Assembly: GCA_005223075.1 (NCBI GenBank)
Contig: NJBO01000011.1
Span: forward strand, 1 to 64,000
From: a candidate division TA06 bacterium B3_TA06
GTDB lineage: Bacteria > Hydrothermota > Tepidihabitantia > B3-TA06
Reading direction: 5' to 3'
Length of the DNA: 64,000 bases
The translations under genes and the position numbers were made by a program. Below, one piece after another: positions 38,754 through 47,383 of the stretch. Within the stretch, counting starts at the first letter, position 1; every line of letters starts with the position of its first letter. The notes beneath the pieces are model-generated. The model was not told the DNA's origin and ran no database searches. It was given only the letters and a program-made list of their open reading frames with translations.

Positions 38754-41186
38754 ATGGTGAAACATATTGACCACCCTCTTGTAGCGCGAACACATCCCCC
38801 GATGTATCGGATTCATAAATATTGGGCGCGCAAGCCGCACAACGTGGTTGCGGAGTATATTAGACGCTACTCGAAGAAAGGGGACATAGTCTTAGACCCA
38901 TTTGTGGGGAGTGGAGTTACCGCAGTCGAGGCACTCAAACTTAAAAGAAAAGTTATTGCAGTAGACCTTGACCCTTTTGCTCTCTTCCTGGCAAGGATGA
39001 CAGCCATTCCTGTGGACCTGAAGCAACTTGACGCCCAATTCAAAAAAATAGAAAATTCCTGCAAGGTTACAATCAACAAGTTATATGAGACGAATTGCCC
39101 AAAGTGTGGTTCGAAAGGACTTATTAGGCAAGTCAATTGGATAGTGACTAGCAGAAAGCCATATAAAGAAAAACCCACAGACCTATGGTATTCTTGCGAG
39201 AAGTGTAAAAGTAACTCTCTTTGGAACAAGAAAATCGACAAAAAGGATTTACCGAGGATCCGGTCTATAGATAAGAGACCAGTCCCTTATTGGGTTCCTG
39301 AGGAAAAGTTTATTTGGAATCCTAGATTGAATGTAGACAAGGGAACTAAAATCACAGATCTCTTTACACACCGTAATCTCATAGCTCTCTCAATACTTCT
39401 TCATCACATTGAAGAAGTCGAAGACGAAACTGTACGCAATCTCCTTAAGCTAGCTTTCACATCTATGCTTGCCCAAGCAAGTAGAATGATCATTCAGGCG
39501 CCAAAGGGTGGAACGAGTAGTGCAAGTTGGAAGGTTAGAGGTTACTGGATCCCCGACAAACATCGAGAACTTAATGTTTGGCATTATTTTGAAAATAGAT
39601 ATCAATTATTGTATACTGGAAAAGAAGAAAGCAATAAGCTGATCCCTGATTACCAAGAGGCTGAAACCTTCGGTGATCTTAAGGGAGAAAATAACATTCT
39701 GTTTTTGAATATATCGGCTTTAAAACTCAAGGGTATTTCCTCTAATTCAGTAGACTACGTTTTTACTGACCCCCCTTATGGTGACAGTGTTCCTTATCTT
39801 GAGGCAGACTACATGTGGGCTACCTGGTTAAGGATGAAACCCAATTTTGAGGATGAGATCATCATTAGTGATAGTCCTGCAAGGCAAAAAAACTTCGAGA
39901 TGTACGAAAAGATGCTGAACGCGGCCTTCAGAGAAGTCCAACGTGTGCTAAAGCCCGGTCGCTGGATGACTGTCACTTTTCACAACACAAACATCAAAAT
40001 TTGGAATGCCATTATACACGCGGCAGTTATGGCCGACTTCAATCTAGAGAAAATTGTGTACCAGCCACCTGCCAAGCGTTCATCCAAGGCGTCGCTTCAC
40101 CCTTATTATAGCGCAGTAGGAGATTACTACATTAGATTCCGAAAACCTAAATACGAGAAAACCATTATTTCATCTTCTGAAATCGATGAACGTCATTATG
40201 AAAGAGTCGTGGTAGAAGCCACGAAAGAACTAATAGCCAAAAGAGGTGAACCTACGGCCTACCAATACATTCTGAACGGCATAATCCCAATCCTCGATAA
40301 AAATGGAGTATTGCTTAAAGGGACCAAAGATATACGAGATGTTCTCAAAGAGAACCTTGACAAAGAGTTTGTACTGGTCGAAAAGAAATGGTGGCTTAAG
40401 GATGTACGCAAATCCAAGATTGATCTTGTACCTTTAGACGAACGGGTCGAGAAGGCTGTAATCAATGTGCTTAATAGAGAAATCACCGTTCATTTTGATG
40501 ACATCTTGCAGGAGATTTTCATCGCCTTCCCCAATGCACTTACACCAGAAACTCAAAAAATTAAGTCTATTCTCGAAGAGTATGCCACTAAGGCAGAGAA
40601 GGGATTGTGGCGGTTGAAACCAGAGGTAGCGGCAAGAGAAAGACAGCATAGTAAGATGATTTTCTTCCTCGCTAAAATAGGGGAAAAGATGGGCTACAAG
40701 ATTTGGATTGGCTCCAGGGAACAAGGAGATACTTACAAGGGACATAAACTTTCTGAGTACAGCGAAAAGGAACTGGAGCTAGCAGATTCGCTTCCCAAAG
40801 AACAATTAGACAGAATCAAAGAGATCGACGTACTTTGGCTGTCCGAGGGGGTAATCAGGATCGAATTTGAGGTAGAAAACACCACTACTATCACAGAGGC
40901 GATTGTGAGGGGTGCCAACATTCCTTCCGAGTATAAGCCTCATCGGTTTATCGTAATTCCGGAGGAGCGAGAGAATTTGATTTCCCGAAAAATACAAGAA
41001 CCCGGTTTACAAGAGCTAGGTATTAGTGATTGGCACTTCATCTTCTACCGTGATCTTGAGGATTTCTACTTGGAGCATAAGAGGCGGAAGGGTATCACAC
41101 TAGGGGACTTGCTCAACCTATCCAGTAATCCCAAATATAAGTCACCAAAACAGGCATCGCTAGGTTTCTCCGAGGAAGACGGGTAA
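38754..41186 (+). CDS. DNA methyltransferase with probable nuclease-like C-terminal domain
   Basis: 810 residues from ATG 38754. Near the start HPPMYRIHKYWARKPHNVV and VLDPFVGSGVTAVEAL (SAM motif I) then AVDLDPFALFLAR; a zinc-ribbon pair (CPKCGSKG, CEKCKS) at about 115-155; then TDPPYGDSVPYLEADY, the catalytic DPPY motif of amino-methyltransferases (N6-adenine or N4-cytosine), and LKPGRWMTVTFHN. The last 250 residues are a different unit: GLWRLKPEVAARERQHSKM, Asp692 in EIDVLWL, and FEVENTT with Glu706/Glu708. This D..ExE arrangement recalls restriction-endonuclease-like folds in which 'FEVE.TTSI..GLLR' follows an acidic strand, but the usual Lys is not visible. The gene is much more AT-rich than its neighbours and stands alone, so recent transfer is likely. 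It could be a one-protein restriction-modification enzyme or an orphan methylase. Confidence 0.75.
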   Translation: MVKHIDHPLVARTHPPMYRIHKYWARKPHNVVAEYIRRYSKKGDIVLDPFVGSGVTAVEALKLKRKVIAVDLDPFALFLARMTAIPVDLKQLDAQFKKIENSCKVTINKLYETNCPKCGSKGLIRQVNWIVTSRKPYKEKPTDLWYSCEKCKSNSLWNKKIDKKDLPRIRSIDKRPVPYWVPEEKFIWNPRLNVDKGTKITDLFTHRNLIALSILLHHIEEVEDETVRNLLKLAFTSMLAQASRMIIQAPKGGTSSASWKVRGYWIPDKHRELNVWHYFENRYQLLYTGKEESNKLIPDYQEAETFGDLKGENNILFLNISALKLKGISSNSVDYVFTDPPYGDSVPYLEADYMWATWLRMKPNFEDEIIISDSPARQKNFEMYEKMLNAAFREVQRVLKPGRWMTVTFHNTNIKIWNAIIHAAVMADFNLEKIVYQPPAKRSSKASLHPYYSAVGDYYIRFRKPKYEKTIISSSEIDERHYERVVVEATKELIAKRGEPTAYQYILNGIIPILDKNGVLLKGTKDIRDVLKENLDKEFVLVEKKWWLKDVRKSKIDLVPLDERVEKAVINVLNREITVHFDDILQEIFIAFPNALTPETQKIKSILEEYATKAEKGLWRLKPEVAARERQHSKMIFFLAKIGEKMGYKIWIGSREQGDTYKGHKLSEYSEKELELADSLPKEQLDRIKEIDVLWLSEGVIRIEFEVENTTTITEAIVRGANIPSEYKPHRFIVIPEERENLISRKIQEPGLQELGISDWHFIFYRDLEDFYLEHKRRKGITLGDLLNLSSNPKYKSPKQASLGFSEEDG

Positions 41187-41206
41187 ATCGCGGAACGAAA
41201 AGGTAA

Positions 41207-41236
41207 GGCCAACCCTAAACGGTTGGCCCTTTATTC
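41207..41236 (+). terminator. Rho-independent terminator
   Basis: GGCCAACC, loop CTAAAC, GGTTGGCC, then TTTATTCTT. Ends the methyltransferase transcript just before the convergent tRNA-Leu. Confidence 0.8.
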
Positions 41237-41239
41237 TTA

Positions 41240-41321
41240 TGCCGGGGGCGGGACTTGAACCCGCACGGAGTTACCCATACGCCCCTCAAACGTACGTGTC
41301 TGCCAATTCCACCACCCCGGC
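41240..41321 (-). tRNA. tRNA-Leu (anticodon GAG)
   Basis: 82 bases on the minus strand with a long variable arm, as expected for Leu. Acceptor GCCGGGG/CCCCGGC with discriminator A, anticodon stem TACGT/GCGTA (one T.G pair) around loop TTGAGGG (anticodon GAG), variable region ATGGGTAACTCCGT, T arm GCGGG TTCAAGT CCCGC. CCA is not encoded. Confidence 0.93.
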
Positions 41322-41331
41322 GCGGATCATA

Positions 41332-41359
41332 AATATAACTGATTAAAGCAGGAAGTCAA
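41332..41359 (-). promoter_or_regulatory. Promoter of tRNA-Leu
   Basis: Minus strand TTGACT (41359-41354), 16-bp spacer, TATATT (41337-41332). The divergent promoter for the gene at 41439 begins 12 bases away. Confidence 0.75.
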
Positions 41360-41370
41360 GCCCGCAGGTC

Positions 41371-41398
41371 TTGACAAGCTTCACTCCACGGGTATTCT
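41371..41398 (+). promoter_or_regulatory. Promoter of lipoprotein gene at 41439
   Basis: TTGACA (41371-41376), 16-bp spacer, TATTCT (41393-41398); about 33-base leader with TAGGAGGTGCATA. Confidence 0.75.
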
Positions 41399-41438
41399 TT
41401 AGTATTAGGATGAAATAAAGCACGTTAGGAGGTGCATA

Positions 41439-42527
41439 ATGAAGAAGACCTTTGTGGTTCTGGGTGCTTTGATGTTGGTTGTGGTTATGGGAGTGTTCGT
41501 AGGCTGTAAGCCGGAAGACACCACCCCCCCTGAGATATCGATTACCGTTAAGGCAACTGACAACTACCGCTCAGAGCTTTTCAGTGATAGCATCAAAGGA
41601 ATAGTGGAAGTAATCGCAACAGCCACTGACGACGTCGGTGTAGATACGGTAAGGTTCTTTGTAAACGATGAACACGTGGGACAACCCATGACAGAGCCAA
41701 ACGGGGAAGGGGAGAATGAATACGTCTACAAGTGGCAGACTCAAGAGCTTGAGGACAACGTTGTATACACCATCGGTGCAAAGGCGTATGATGCGGCTAG
41801 AAACGAAGGGGTCTCCAACTCCCTTTCCTACCTCATCAGGATCCCAAACGATCCCCCCAACAAGGCTAATTTGATGACTCCAGAGAACGATAAAACACTT
41901 CAGCTGGCTTCCCTGATTCTGAAGTGGCAGGGTAGTGACCCTGACAAGTACCCGAAACAAGAACTGACCTTTGAGGTTTGGTTTGGCGAGGGGAGTTCCG
42001 GTAAGATGGAGTTGGTAAATATGGCCACCAAGGGCACCTATCCCGACACTGGCAGTTGGGGAACCCTCGAGTGGGAACACGATCCCCCTTATCTTCACCC
42101 CGAACAGGATTACTACTGGATGATTTTGAGTCGAGATCCCTATGGCCAGGGAACTGAAAGTGACATCTATCACTTTGCTCGCGGCACGAACAGGGTCCCG
42201 TCAGCCTATTCGCCAACTCCCCCTGACACTTTCGTTCCTATAGATCCTCCAGCCAGCGGTTTTGTAAAGCTGCTCTGGCGCCCCGATGATCCGGACGGTG
42301 ACCCACTTACCTACGATCTCTACTTCGCGCCCGATCCGGAAAAGGATACAGTCTTCGTCTCGGATTTGGGGAAGCTGGATAGTTTGATGACGGCTGCGGA
42401 GTATTCGGTAGAGGTATCGGCGGCGGGTGTTACCTACTACTGGTACCCGGTTCCCACGGATTTATGGGAGGCAACTCAAGATACAACGGGGTTGAAGGCC
42501 TGGCGCTTTGTCGTTGGTGAAGAGTAG
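41439..42527 (+). CDS. Lipoprotein with Ig/FN3-like domains
   Basis: 362 residues. Signal peptide with lipobox VFVGC (Cys near 23), then KPEDTTPPEISITVKATDN, the start of a bacterial Ig-like domain (VEVIATATDDVGVDTVRFFV, YTIGAKAYDAARNEG) of the type found in surface proteins. Two FN3-like modules follow (PNKANLMTPENDKTLQLASL, then LILKWQGSDPD; and VKLLWRPDDPDGDPLTYDLY). The tail SAAGVTYYWYPV, then TTGLKAWRFVVGEE, matches the end of an FN3 'structure-of-the-thing' unit. A surface-exposed binding or structural lipoprotein; ligand unknown. Confidence 0.7.
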   Translation: MKKTFVVLGALMLVVVMGVFVGCKPEDTTPPEISITVKATDNYRSELFSDSIKGIVEVIATATDDVGVDTVRFFVNDEHVGQPMTEPNGEGENEYVYKWQTQELEDNVVYTIGAKAYDAARNEGVSNSLSYLIRIPNDPPNKANLMTPENDKTLQLASLILKWQGSDPDKYPKQELTFEVWFGEGSSGKMELVNMATKGTYPDTGSWGTLEWEHDPPYLHPEQDYYWMILSRDPYGQGTESDIYHFARGTNRVPSAYSPTPPDTFVPIDPPASGFVKLLWRPDDPDGDPLTYDLYFAPDPEKDTVFVSDLGKLDSLMTAAEYSVEVSAAGVTYYWYPVPTDLWEATQDTTGLKAWRFVVGEE

Positions 42528-42583
42528 CTTCACTGTCAGTCAAAGCTGGACCACGCAATCGGTGTAGCGGATTTAAGATAAGT

Positions 42584-42610
42584 AAGGAGCGACCTTTAGG
42601 TCGCTCCTTT
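42584..42610 (+). terminator. Rho-independent terminator
   Basis: AAGGAGCGACC, loop TTTA, GGTCGCTCCTT, then TATTTACTTTC. Lies between convergent genes and may act in both directions. Confidence 0.8.
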
Positions 42611-42625
42611 ATTTACTTTCTTAAA

Positions 42626-43096
42626 TTAGAAATAGAACCTGAAGCCCACCCCGCCGCCGAAATCGAAGCCCAGGCCAGGATATAGGAGCAGAAGCGGATC
42701 GACCTCGACAAAGAAGCTTATCGGTTCGTAGATATACTCAAGACCCAGCGGGATTCTTCCAGAGAGGTAAATCTTGTCAATTGGTCGTTCGTCTGATGGA
42801 GATACGGCTTCAAATAATCCGCCTGCTCCTATGTAGACAGCAAGGAATCCTGACGACACATCTATAGGATGGTTGTACAGGTATCCAGCCTGCAGGGCGA
42901 ACAGATCCTCCTCGAAGTTCCAACCGAGTGCAGCGTCAATAGCATCCTTCCTCGAGAGCCAGAACTTGCCTGAGAGTCCTGTAGGTTTTCCCAAAACAAC
43001 ACCTGCCCCTATATTCCCGTGGTCTGAATGGGCGGCTAATGCTGCTCCTGAGAAGACAGTTGAACACACCAAGACCACTAAAAGCACATGCTTCAT
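42626..43096 (-). CDS. Small outer-membrane barrel (DUF3996/BAPKO_0422-like)
   Basis: 156 residues from ATG 43096 (GACGGAGGCAAG before it); an ATG twelve codons earlier has no ribosome site. Signal peptide MKHVLLVVLVCSTVFSGAALA. The mature start NIGAGVVLGKPTGLSGKFWL, followed by DAIDAALGWNF, matches the DUF3996 type, in which a Gly-rich first strand is followed by a 'PTG(L/I)S.K' turn; the rest is a run of strands ending GGGVGFRFYF with terminal aromatic residues. Function unknown. Confidence 0.7.
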   Translation of the reverse strand: MKHVLLVVLVCSTVFSGAALAAHSDHGNIGAGVVLGKPTGLSGKFWLSRKDAIDAALGWNFEEDLFALQAGYLYNHPIDVSSGFLAVYIGAGGLFEAVSPSDERPIDKIYLSGRIPLGLEYIYEPISFFVEVDPLLLLYPGLGFDFGGGVGFRFYF

Positions 43097-43120
43097 CTTG
43101 CCTCCGTCTTTTATGCCTAA

Positions 43121-43148
43121 ATCATATCCCACCTGGAGGATTTGTCAA
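43121..43148 (-). promoter_or_regulatory. Promoter of barrel gene at 43096
   Basis: Minus strand TTGACA (43148-43143), 16-bp spacer, TATGAT (43126-43121); about 18-base leader with a ribosome site. Confidence 0.75.
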
Positions 43149-43176
43149 TCGTTTTACTGCATCTTGGCTTGTAGTC

Positions 43177-43204
43177 TTGACAAGTTCTTAATGGGGAGTA
43201 TGCT
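43177..43204 (+). promoter_or_regulatory. Leaderless promoter of cyclase gene
   Basis: TTGACA (43177-43182), 16-bp spacer, TATGCT (43199-43204), 6 bases to ATG 43211. A TATAAT at 43204-43209 is only one base from the ATG and 21 bases from the -35, so it is less likely to be the -10. Confidence 0.65.
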
Positions 43205-43210
43205 ATAATA

Positions 43211-44533
43211 ATGAAAAGGCAGGGCATGGGGCTTGCAGGTAAGCTGGTTATAATCTTTGGCGCGCTTTACGCCCTACTGCTGGCCGGGGTACTGGTGATG
43301 TCGGCCCACTTCTTTATCCAGGCTAAGGAACGCGATGCCCAATACAGGGTGCTTGACGTAATCAACTCCATAGATCTTGCACATAAGTATATGGCTTCCG
43401 AGGAGCTTGAAGCTTATATCTCCGATCTCTTAACCAGACGGTTTAGCGCAGCAGGGTACGATCTTGAGCTTACGGAGATCGCTATAGCATCAGACGGTAC
43501 GGTTTTAAGCGAGAAGCGCGAGACGCCGGAGGGAGGGCGTACTAGACGTTACCATACTGAGATACAAGACCCGCAGACAAACAAGGTGGCATATACCATA
43601 GACCTTGTTTATTCGTTGGCCAACCTTGAGCGGGGGATATGGGGTTTTGTCTGGCGGATTGTTGTTGTAGGGGCAGCCGCGTTTGTGGTCGGGATAGCGC
43701 TTGTCCTTCTTTTCGTCAGGCAAAGCACAAAGCCACTGCGGTCACTTGCCTCGGCGATGCAGGAGGTGGGACGAGGGAATCTCTCTACCCGGGTCAGCAT
43801 CACCTCAAGAGACGAGGTTGGTGTCTTGAGTGAGGCGTTCAACTGGATGATGCGCGGGCTGGAAGAGGGGGAGTTCGTTAAGGGTATCTTCAAACGATAC
43901 GTGACCCGTCAGGTTGCGGAGAAGATACTCTCCGAAAAGGAATTCGTTAATCTTAAGGGTGATCGGCGAGAGGTCTCGATTCTCTTTGCCGACATCCGCG
44001 GCTTCACTAAGTTTTCCCAGCATATGTCCCCCGAGGAGATCATAGCTTTGCTCAACCACTACTTCGCCCCCATAATTGACGTGATAATCGAGAATGAAGG
44101 GGTGCTGGATAAGTTTATAGGCGATGGCTTCCTCGCTTTTTGGAATGCACCTCTGTCTCAGAGTGACTACGCTTTGCGGGCATGCCAGGCAGCCCTTGAG
44201 ATAAAACGTGTAATCGCCAGGCTGAATTTCCAGCGTGAGAACGAAGGCAAGGTCCAGATCCAGATGGGGATGGGGATACATACCGGTACGGCCATTGCAG
44301 GCAACATCGGCTCTTCCCGCAGGATGGAGTATACAATCATAGGGGAGAGCGTCAACTTCGCCGAGCGGTTGCAGGAGTCGGCTATGCAGGGCGAGATACT
44401 TGTATCCGCTCGTACTCGTGAGCTTGTGGGCGAGCGTTTGACGTTCCTTCCACGGCGCATAAGAATAGAAGATTACGGAGATGCCGAGATAGAGGTATTT
44501 GAACTACTTCAACCCAAGGAGGTTAAGACATGA
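43211..44533 (+). CDS. Membrane-bound class III adenylate/guanylate cyclase
   Basis: 440 residues. TM helix about 10-32, a short periplasmic sensor region (33-135), second TM about 145-170, HAMP domain (STKPLRSLASAMQEVGRGNL, SRDEVGVLSEAFNWMM), then a cyclase domain from about 250. Metal-binding Asp261 in LFADIRGFTKF and Asp305 in KFIGDGFLAFW, MGMGIHTGTAIAGNIGS, and the MEYTIIGESVNFAERLQ region. All catalytic positions look intact. Output is cAMP by family default; guanylate specificity cannot be excluded. The cofactor-receptor protein for cAMP is not in this window. Overlaps the next gene by ATGA. Confidence 0.85.
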   Translation: MKRQGMGLAGKLVIIFGALYALLLAGVLVMSAHFFIQAKERDAQYRVLDVINSIDLAHKYMASEELEAYISDLLTRRFSAAGYDLELTEIAIASDGTVLSEKRETPEGGRTRRYHTEIQDPQTNKVAYTIDLVYSLANLERGIWGFVWRIVVVGAAAFVVGIALVLLFVRQSTKPLRSLASAMQEVGRGNLSTRVSITSRDEVGVLSEAFNWMMRGLEEGEFVKGIFKRYVTRQVAEKILSEKEFVNLKGDRREVSILFADIRGFTKFSQHMSPEEIIALLNHYFAPIIDVIIENEGVLDKFIGDGFLAFWNAPLSQSDYALRACQAALEIKRVIARLNFQRENEGKVQIQMGMGIHTGTAIAGNIGSSRRMEYTIIGESVNFAERLQESAMQGEILVSARTRELVGERLTFLPRRIRIEDYGDAEIEVFELLQPKEVKT

Positions 44534-45087
44534 GGAAGTTAGTTTTGCTTCTTCCCTTATCTTTGCTTCTGGTAGCGATTTTTTGCCGGAAAGCGAGGGA
44601 AGAGAAGATAGTGGTCATAATCCAGGAGGAGACCTCAGAAGATACCAGCGAGCAGCACGCGGTGGATACGATAGTCGACACGGTGGTTGTGGTGGATACA
44701 GTGGCCGTTTCTGACACCCTATTAAAGCGCGAGGGCGGCGTTCGCACCATGAGCCTTACCGGGGCTGTGGTGCTTCTGGAACACGATCTTTCCCGTGGGG
44801 ATGCCAAGCGCTTACTGCGTCATATCGAGGCCTTAGGGGATGCGGTCTCCGCCGAGCTTGAGGAGATCGAGGCGGCCCGTGGTGAGGAAGAAGACGAGGA
44901 GGCAGAGAAGGCCGAAGGCAGACGCAAACGGGCGCTTAATGTTTTTCTGATGAAGCTCTGGAGCCTGAAGCGTGCGGTGAAGGATTTCGAAGAAAAGGGT
45001 ATCCCTCGTGAAGAGATAGAGAATATTCAACCGAAGATAGATGAGCTTGGTTCCCTGGCACGTCGGATCGAGGGGAAGAAAGACTAG
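44530..45087 (+). CDS. Lipoprotein-like protein with helical C-terminus
   Basis: 185 residues. N-terminal signal MRKLVLLLPLSLLLVAIFC with a possible lipobox (VAIFC). A Thr/Val-rich stretch (about 35-60) is followed by a long helical region (about 75-180; LTGAVVLLEHDLSRGDAKRL, EIEAARGEEEDEEAEKAEG). No known domain. Coupled to the cyclase by ATGA, so it may be a partner that senses or tethers at the membrane. Confidence 0.55.
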   Translation: MRKLVLLLPLSLLLVAIFCRKAREEKIVVIIQEETSEDTSEQHAVDTIVDTVVVVDTVAVSDTLLKREGGVRTMSLTGAVVLLEHDLSRGDAKRLLRHIEALGDAVSAELEEIEAARGEEEDEEAEKAEGRRKRALNVFLMKLWSLKRAVKDFEEKGIPREEIENIQPKIDELGSLARRIEGKKD

Positions 45088-45225
45088 ATCAAGCCAGGCG
45101 TATCCAGGGTCTTTTTGAGGGGAGTTCAATCTGGTTAGGGTATTTTCTTTCTTTGCTTGGATAGCGGCCAACCACTAACCATCTAGGATGCTCCCCGCAG
45201 CCTTTAGGTTCGTGAGTTTAAGAGC

Positions 45226-46287
45226 TTACTTCTCCTCAGGTGCCTTGGCTTTCAGTTGGGCAAGGATGGCCTCTGTATCCCACACCTTGAGCGTGCGGTC
45301 ATCGCCGCCTGTGTAAAGCTTGCTGCCGTCAGCCGAGATTGCACAGGCACGGATGGCTCCATCATGCGCCTTGAAGCGTCCGACTTCAACGATGCCAAGT
45401 CTGAATGCCCCTCCGCTTGCAAGCCCCTTCTCCTTAGTTGTATCAACCGGCTCGGTGCGCTTTAGGAAGACAACCTGTCCTTCCTGGTCCACAGCCACCA
45501 TCCTTGAGCCGTCGGGCAAGAAGATAAGGTCAAGCACATTTCCGAGATCGCTCTGGTACCAACCTATGGAGCTGAGTTCTTCCCCCAGCCATCTCCATAC
45601 CTTTATGAGTTTATCGGTGCCTCCGGTGCCGAAGTACTCCCCGTCCGGAGAGAAGGCGATCACTATGAGGTAGCCGTAGTTCTGTTTGGATTTGAAGGAG
45701 ATGGTGTCCTCCACATCTGTAATATAGAATAGGCTGTCGCGTCCTGCGGTGTAGAGCTCGGATGTTCCGGGTCTGAACCTCAGATCGGTAACTACCCCGG
45801 TGTGTCCATCGAACTCGCCGAAACGTTCGCGTTTAGCCACGTCCCAGACCTCCACATCACTGCCGGTGAAGCCGGCGGCCAGGAAGCGGCCGTCGGATGA
45901 GAAGTCCACGCTGGTCACCGCACCATTGAAGAGCACTATCGAATCGAGGAGTTGGTCCGTACGCAAGTCGTTGACGGTTAATACCTCATCAGCGCCTGCC
46001 ACCGCCAGAAGATTGCCGTCGGGTGAGAAGGCCACGTCGTTGATGATGTGGCGGTGTCGGCGAATTTTCTTTATGGATTTGCGTTCAACCGGATCCCATA
46101 TCATAACAAGGCTGTCGGAGAATCCTATGGCCAAGCCCGCGCTTGAAGGATCCGAGGCTATTGTAAATATACGGCCTCCGAAGGTATCGGTAGCAATAGG
46201 ATCGCCTTCGTAGATTATATGCACCGGTTTCTTACCGCAGCCTGCAAGAGCCAAGATAAATGTGAGGCAAAGTCCTAACCTCTTCAT
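45226..46287 (-). CDS. WD40-repeat lipoprotein
   Basis: 353 residues from ATG 46287, behind TGGAGGTTTGT; longer frames lack a ribosome site and run into lptG. Signal and lipobox ALAGC (Cys near 17), then a beta-propeller of WD40-type blades: GLAIGFSDSLVMIWDP, DVAFSPDGNLLAVAGADEVL, SVDFSSDGRFLAAGFTGSDV, then EVWDV, IAFSPDGEYFGTGGTDKLIK, then VWRW, and ACAISADGSKLYTGGDDRTL, then KVWDTE. Six or seven blades. Follows LptG by only 13 bases and is probably cotranscribed; whether it helps LPS export or is a passenger is unknown. Confidence 0.75.
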   Translation of the reverse strand: MKRLGLCLTFILALAGCGKKPVHIIYEGDPIATDTFGGRIFTIASDPSSAGLAIGFSDSLVMIWDPVERKSIKKIRRHRHIINDVAFSPDGNLLAVAGADEVLTVNDLRTDQLLDSIVLFNGAVTSVDFSSDGRFLAAGFTGSDVEVWDVAKRERFGEFDGHTGVVTDLRFRPGTSELYTAGRDSLFYITDVEDTISFKSKQNYGYLIVIAFSPDGEYFGTGGTDKLIKVWRWLGEELSSIGWYQSDLGNVLDLIFLPDGSRMVAVDQEGQVVFLKRTEPVDTTKEKGLASGGAFRLGIVEVGRFKAHDGAIRACAISADGSKLYTGGDDRTLKVWDTEAILAQLKAKAPEEK

Positions 46288-46300
46288 ACAAACCTCCAGC

Positions 46301-47383
46301 TTAGCGTTTGACTTTTGCCAATAATACACCTGAAAGACCAGAAAACAAGATATTCGGTAGCCAGGCGGCAAGCCACGGCGGCAAAGCGCCGGCGTAACCG
46401 AAGGCCCGTGACGCCTGGAGCGCACCCCAGTAAAGGAAACTGAGAAGAAGCCCCAGGCCGACCCCCAGGGTTATATTCCCCCTTCTGAGCATGGTAGCCG
46501 CAGCAAGTGAGATCACCGTTACGATTACAATAATCAAAGGGGAGGAGAAGCGGAAGTGGTACTCGACAAGCTCCACCGCCACGTTTGATCCCGCAGCTCT
46601 CATGCGTTGTATGTAGTCTCTAAGTTCACCAACCCCCATCTCATCGGTTCCCTTGGTGCGAACCCCAAGCTCTGCAGGTGTTTCCGTAACCTCAGGCATA
46701 ATTCGGCTGGGGTAACTTGTGAAGGTTGTTTGCCTCCCCCTGAAGTCATGAATCTCAACCTGCTCTCCCTTCCAGCCTTGGCTTGAGGAGTATCTTGCGC
46801 TCCTTATACGAATACTGCGTTCTATCTTGCGTTTGGGGCCAAGTTCCCATATTACCCAGTCCAGAGCGAGGCTGTCGGGAAGACGAAGTTGGCGGATGTA
46901 GTAGACACGCCCACTCTCCGAGATATAGAAGATCCGGTTCTTTATCTGCTTGCGTTTGGTTTTGCGCTTTTCAATGGTCTCGGTCTTGTATTCCACAAAA
47001 CGGGTCTTGGTGCGAGGCGCCACTAACTCGCTCTGGAGGAAGGCCAGTACGGCCACAGCCAGAGATACGGCAATGAAAACCGCGAACAAGCGGTAGAGAT
47101 TCACCCCACAGGCGAGAAGTGGGACAAGCTCGTTTGAGCGGATAAGACGTCCAATCACTATGAACACCCCCAATGCAAAACCCACGGGCAGGAGAAGTTC
47201 AATCGTTGCAGGAAGATCGTAGACGTAGTAAAGCAATATCTCCACTGCAGCGGACTTGTGGCGCAGGAAGTAACCCATTCGTTCAATAAGGTTGATTAGA
47301 TCGTAGATAACCACGACGGTCACCAACCCCAGCAAGGCAAAGAGGATGAACTCTCGCGCAAGGAAGCGATCGATGCGGTTCAT
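46301..47383 (-). CDS. lptG: LptG, lipopolysaccharide export permease
   Basis: 360 residues; start ATG 47383 behind TGGAGGCTGCGCAG and overlapping lptF's stop (ATGA). First helix FILFALLGLVTVVVIYDLIN, TM segments near 55-75 and 95-120, the periplasmic beta-jellyroll (about 135-260; KNRIFYISESGRVYYIRQLR) and three C-terminal TM helices. This is the YjgP/YjgQ fold of LptF/LptG. With LptB (absent here) and LptC/A it extracts LPS from the inner membrane. G versus F is assigned by order and by similarity of the second gene to F. Confidence 0.85.
   Translation of the reverse strand: MNRIDRFLAREFILFALLGLVTVVVIYDLINLIERMGYFLRHKSAAVEILLYYVYDLPATIELLLPVGFALGVFIVIGRLIRSNELVPLLACGVNLYRLFAVFIAVSLAVAVLAFLQSELVAPRTKTRFVEYKTETIEKRKTKRKQIKNRIFYISESGRVYYIRQLRLPDSLALDWVIWELGPKRKIERSIRIRSARYSSSQGWKGEQVEIHDFRGRQTTFTSYPSRIMPEVTETPAELGVRTKGTDEMGVGELRDYIQRMRAAGSNVAVELVEYHFRFSSPLIIVIVTVISLAAATMLRRGNITLGVGLGLLLSFLYWGALQASRAFGYAGALPPWLAAWLPNILFSGLSGVLLAKVKR

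Noticed and set aside
43204-43209. TATAAT as -10 of the cyclase gene
   Set aside because: It would leave one base to the ATG and a 21-bp spacer to TTGACA; TATGCT at 43199 fits both distances seen elsewhere.
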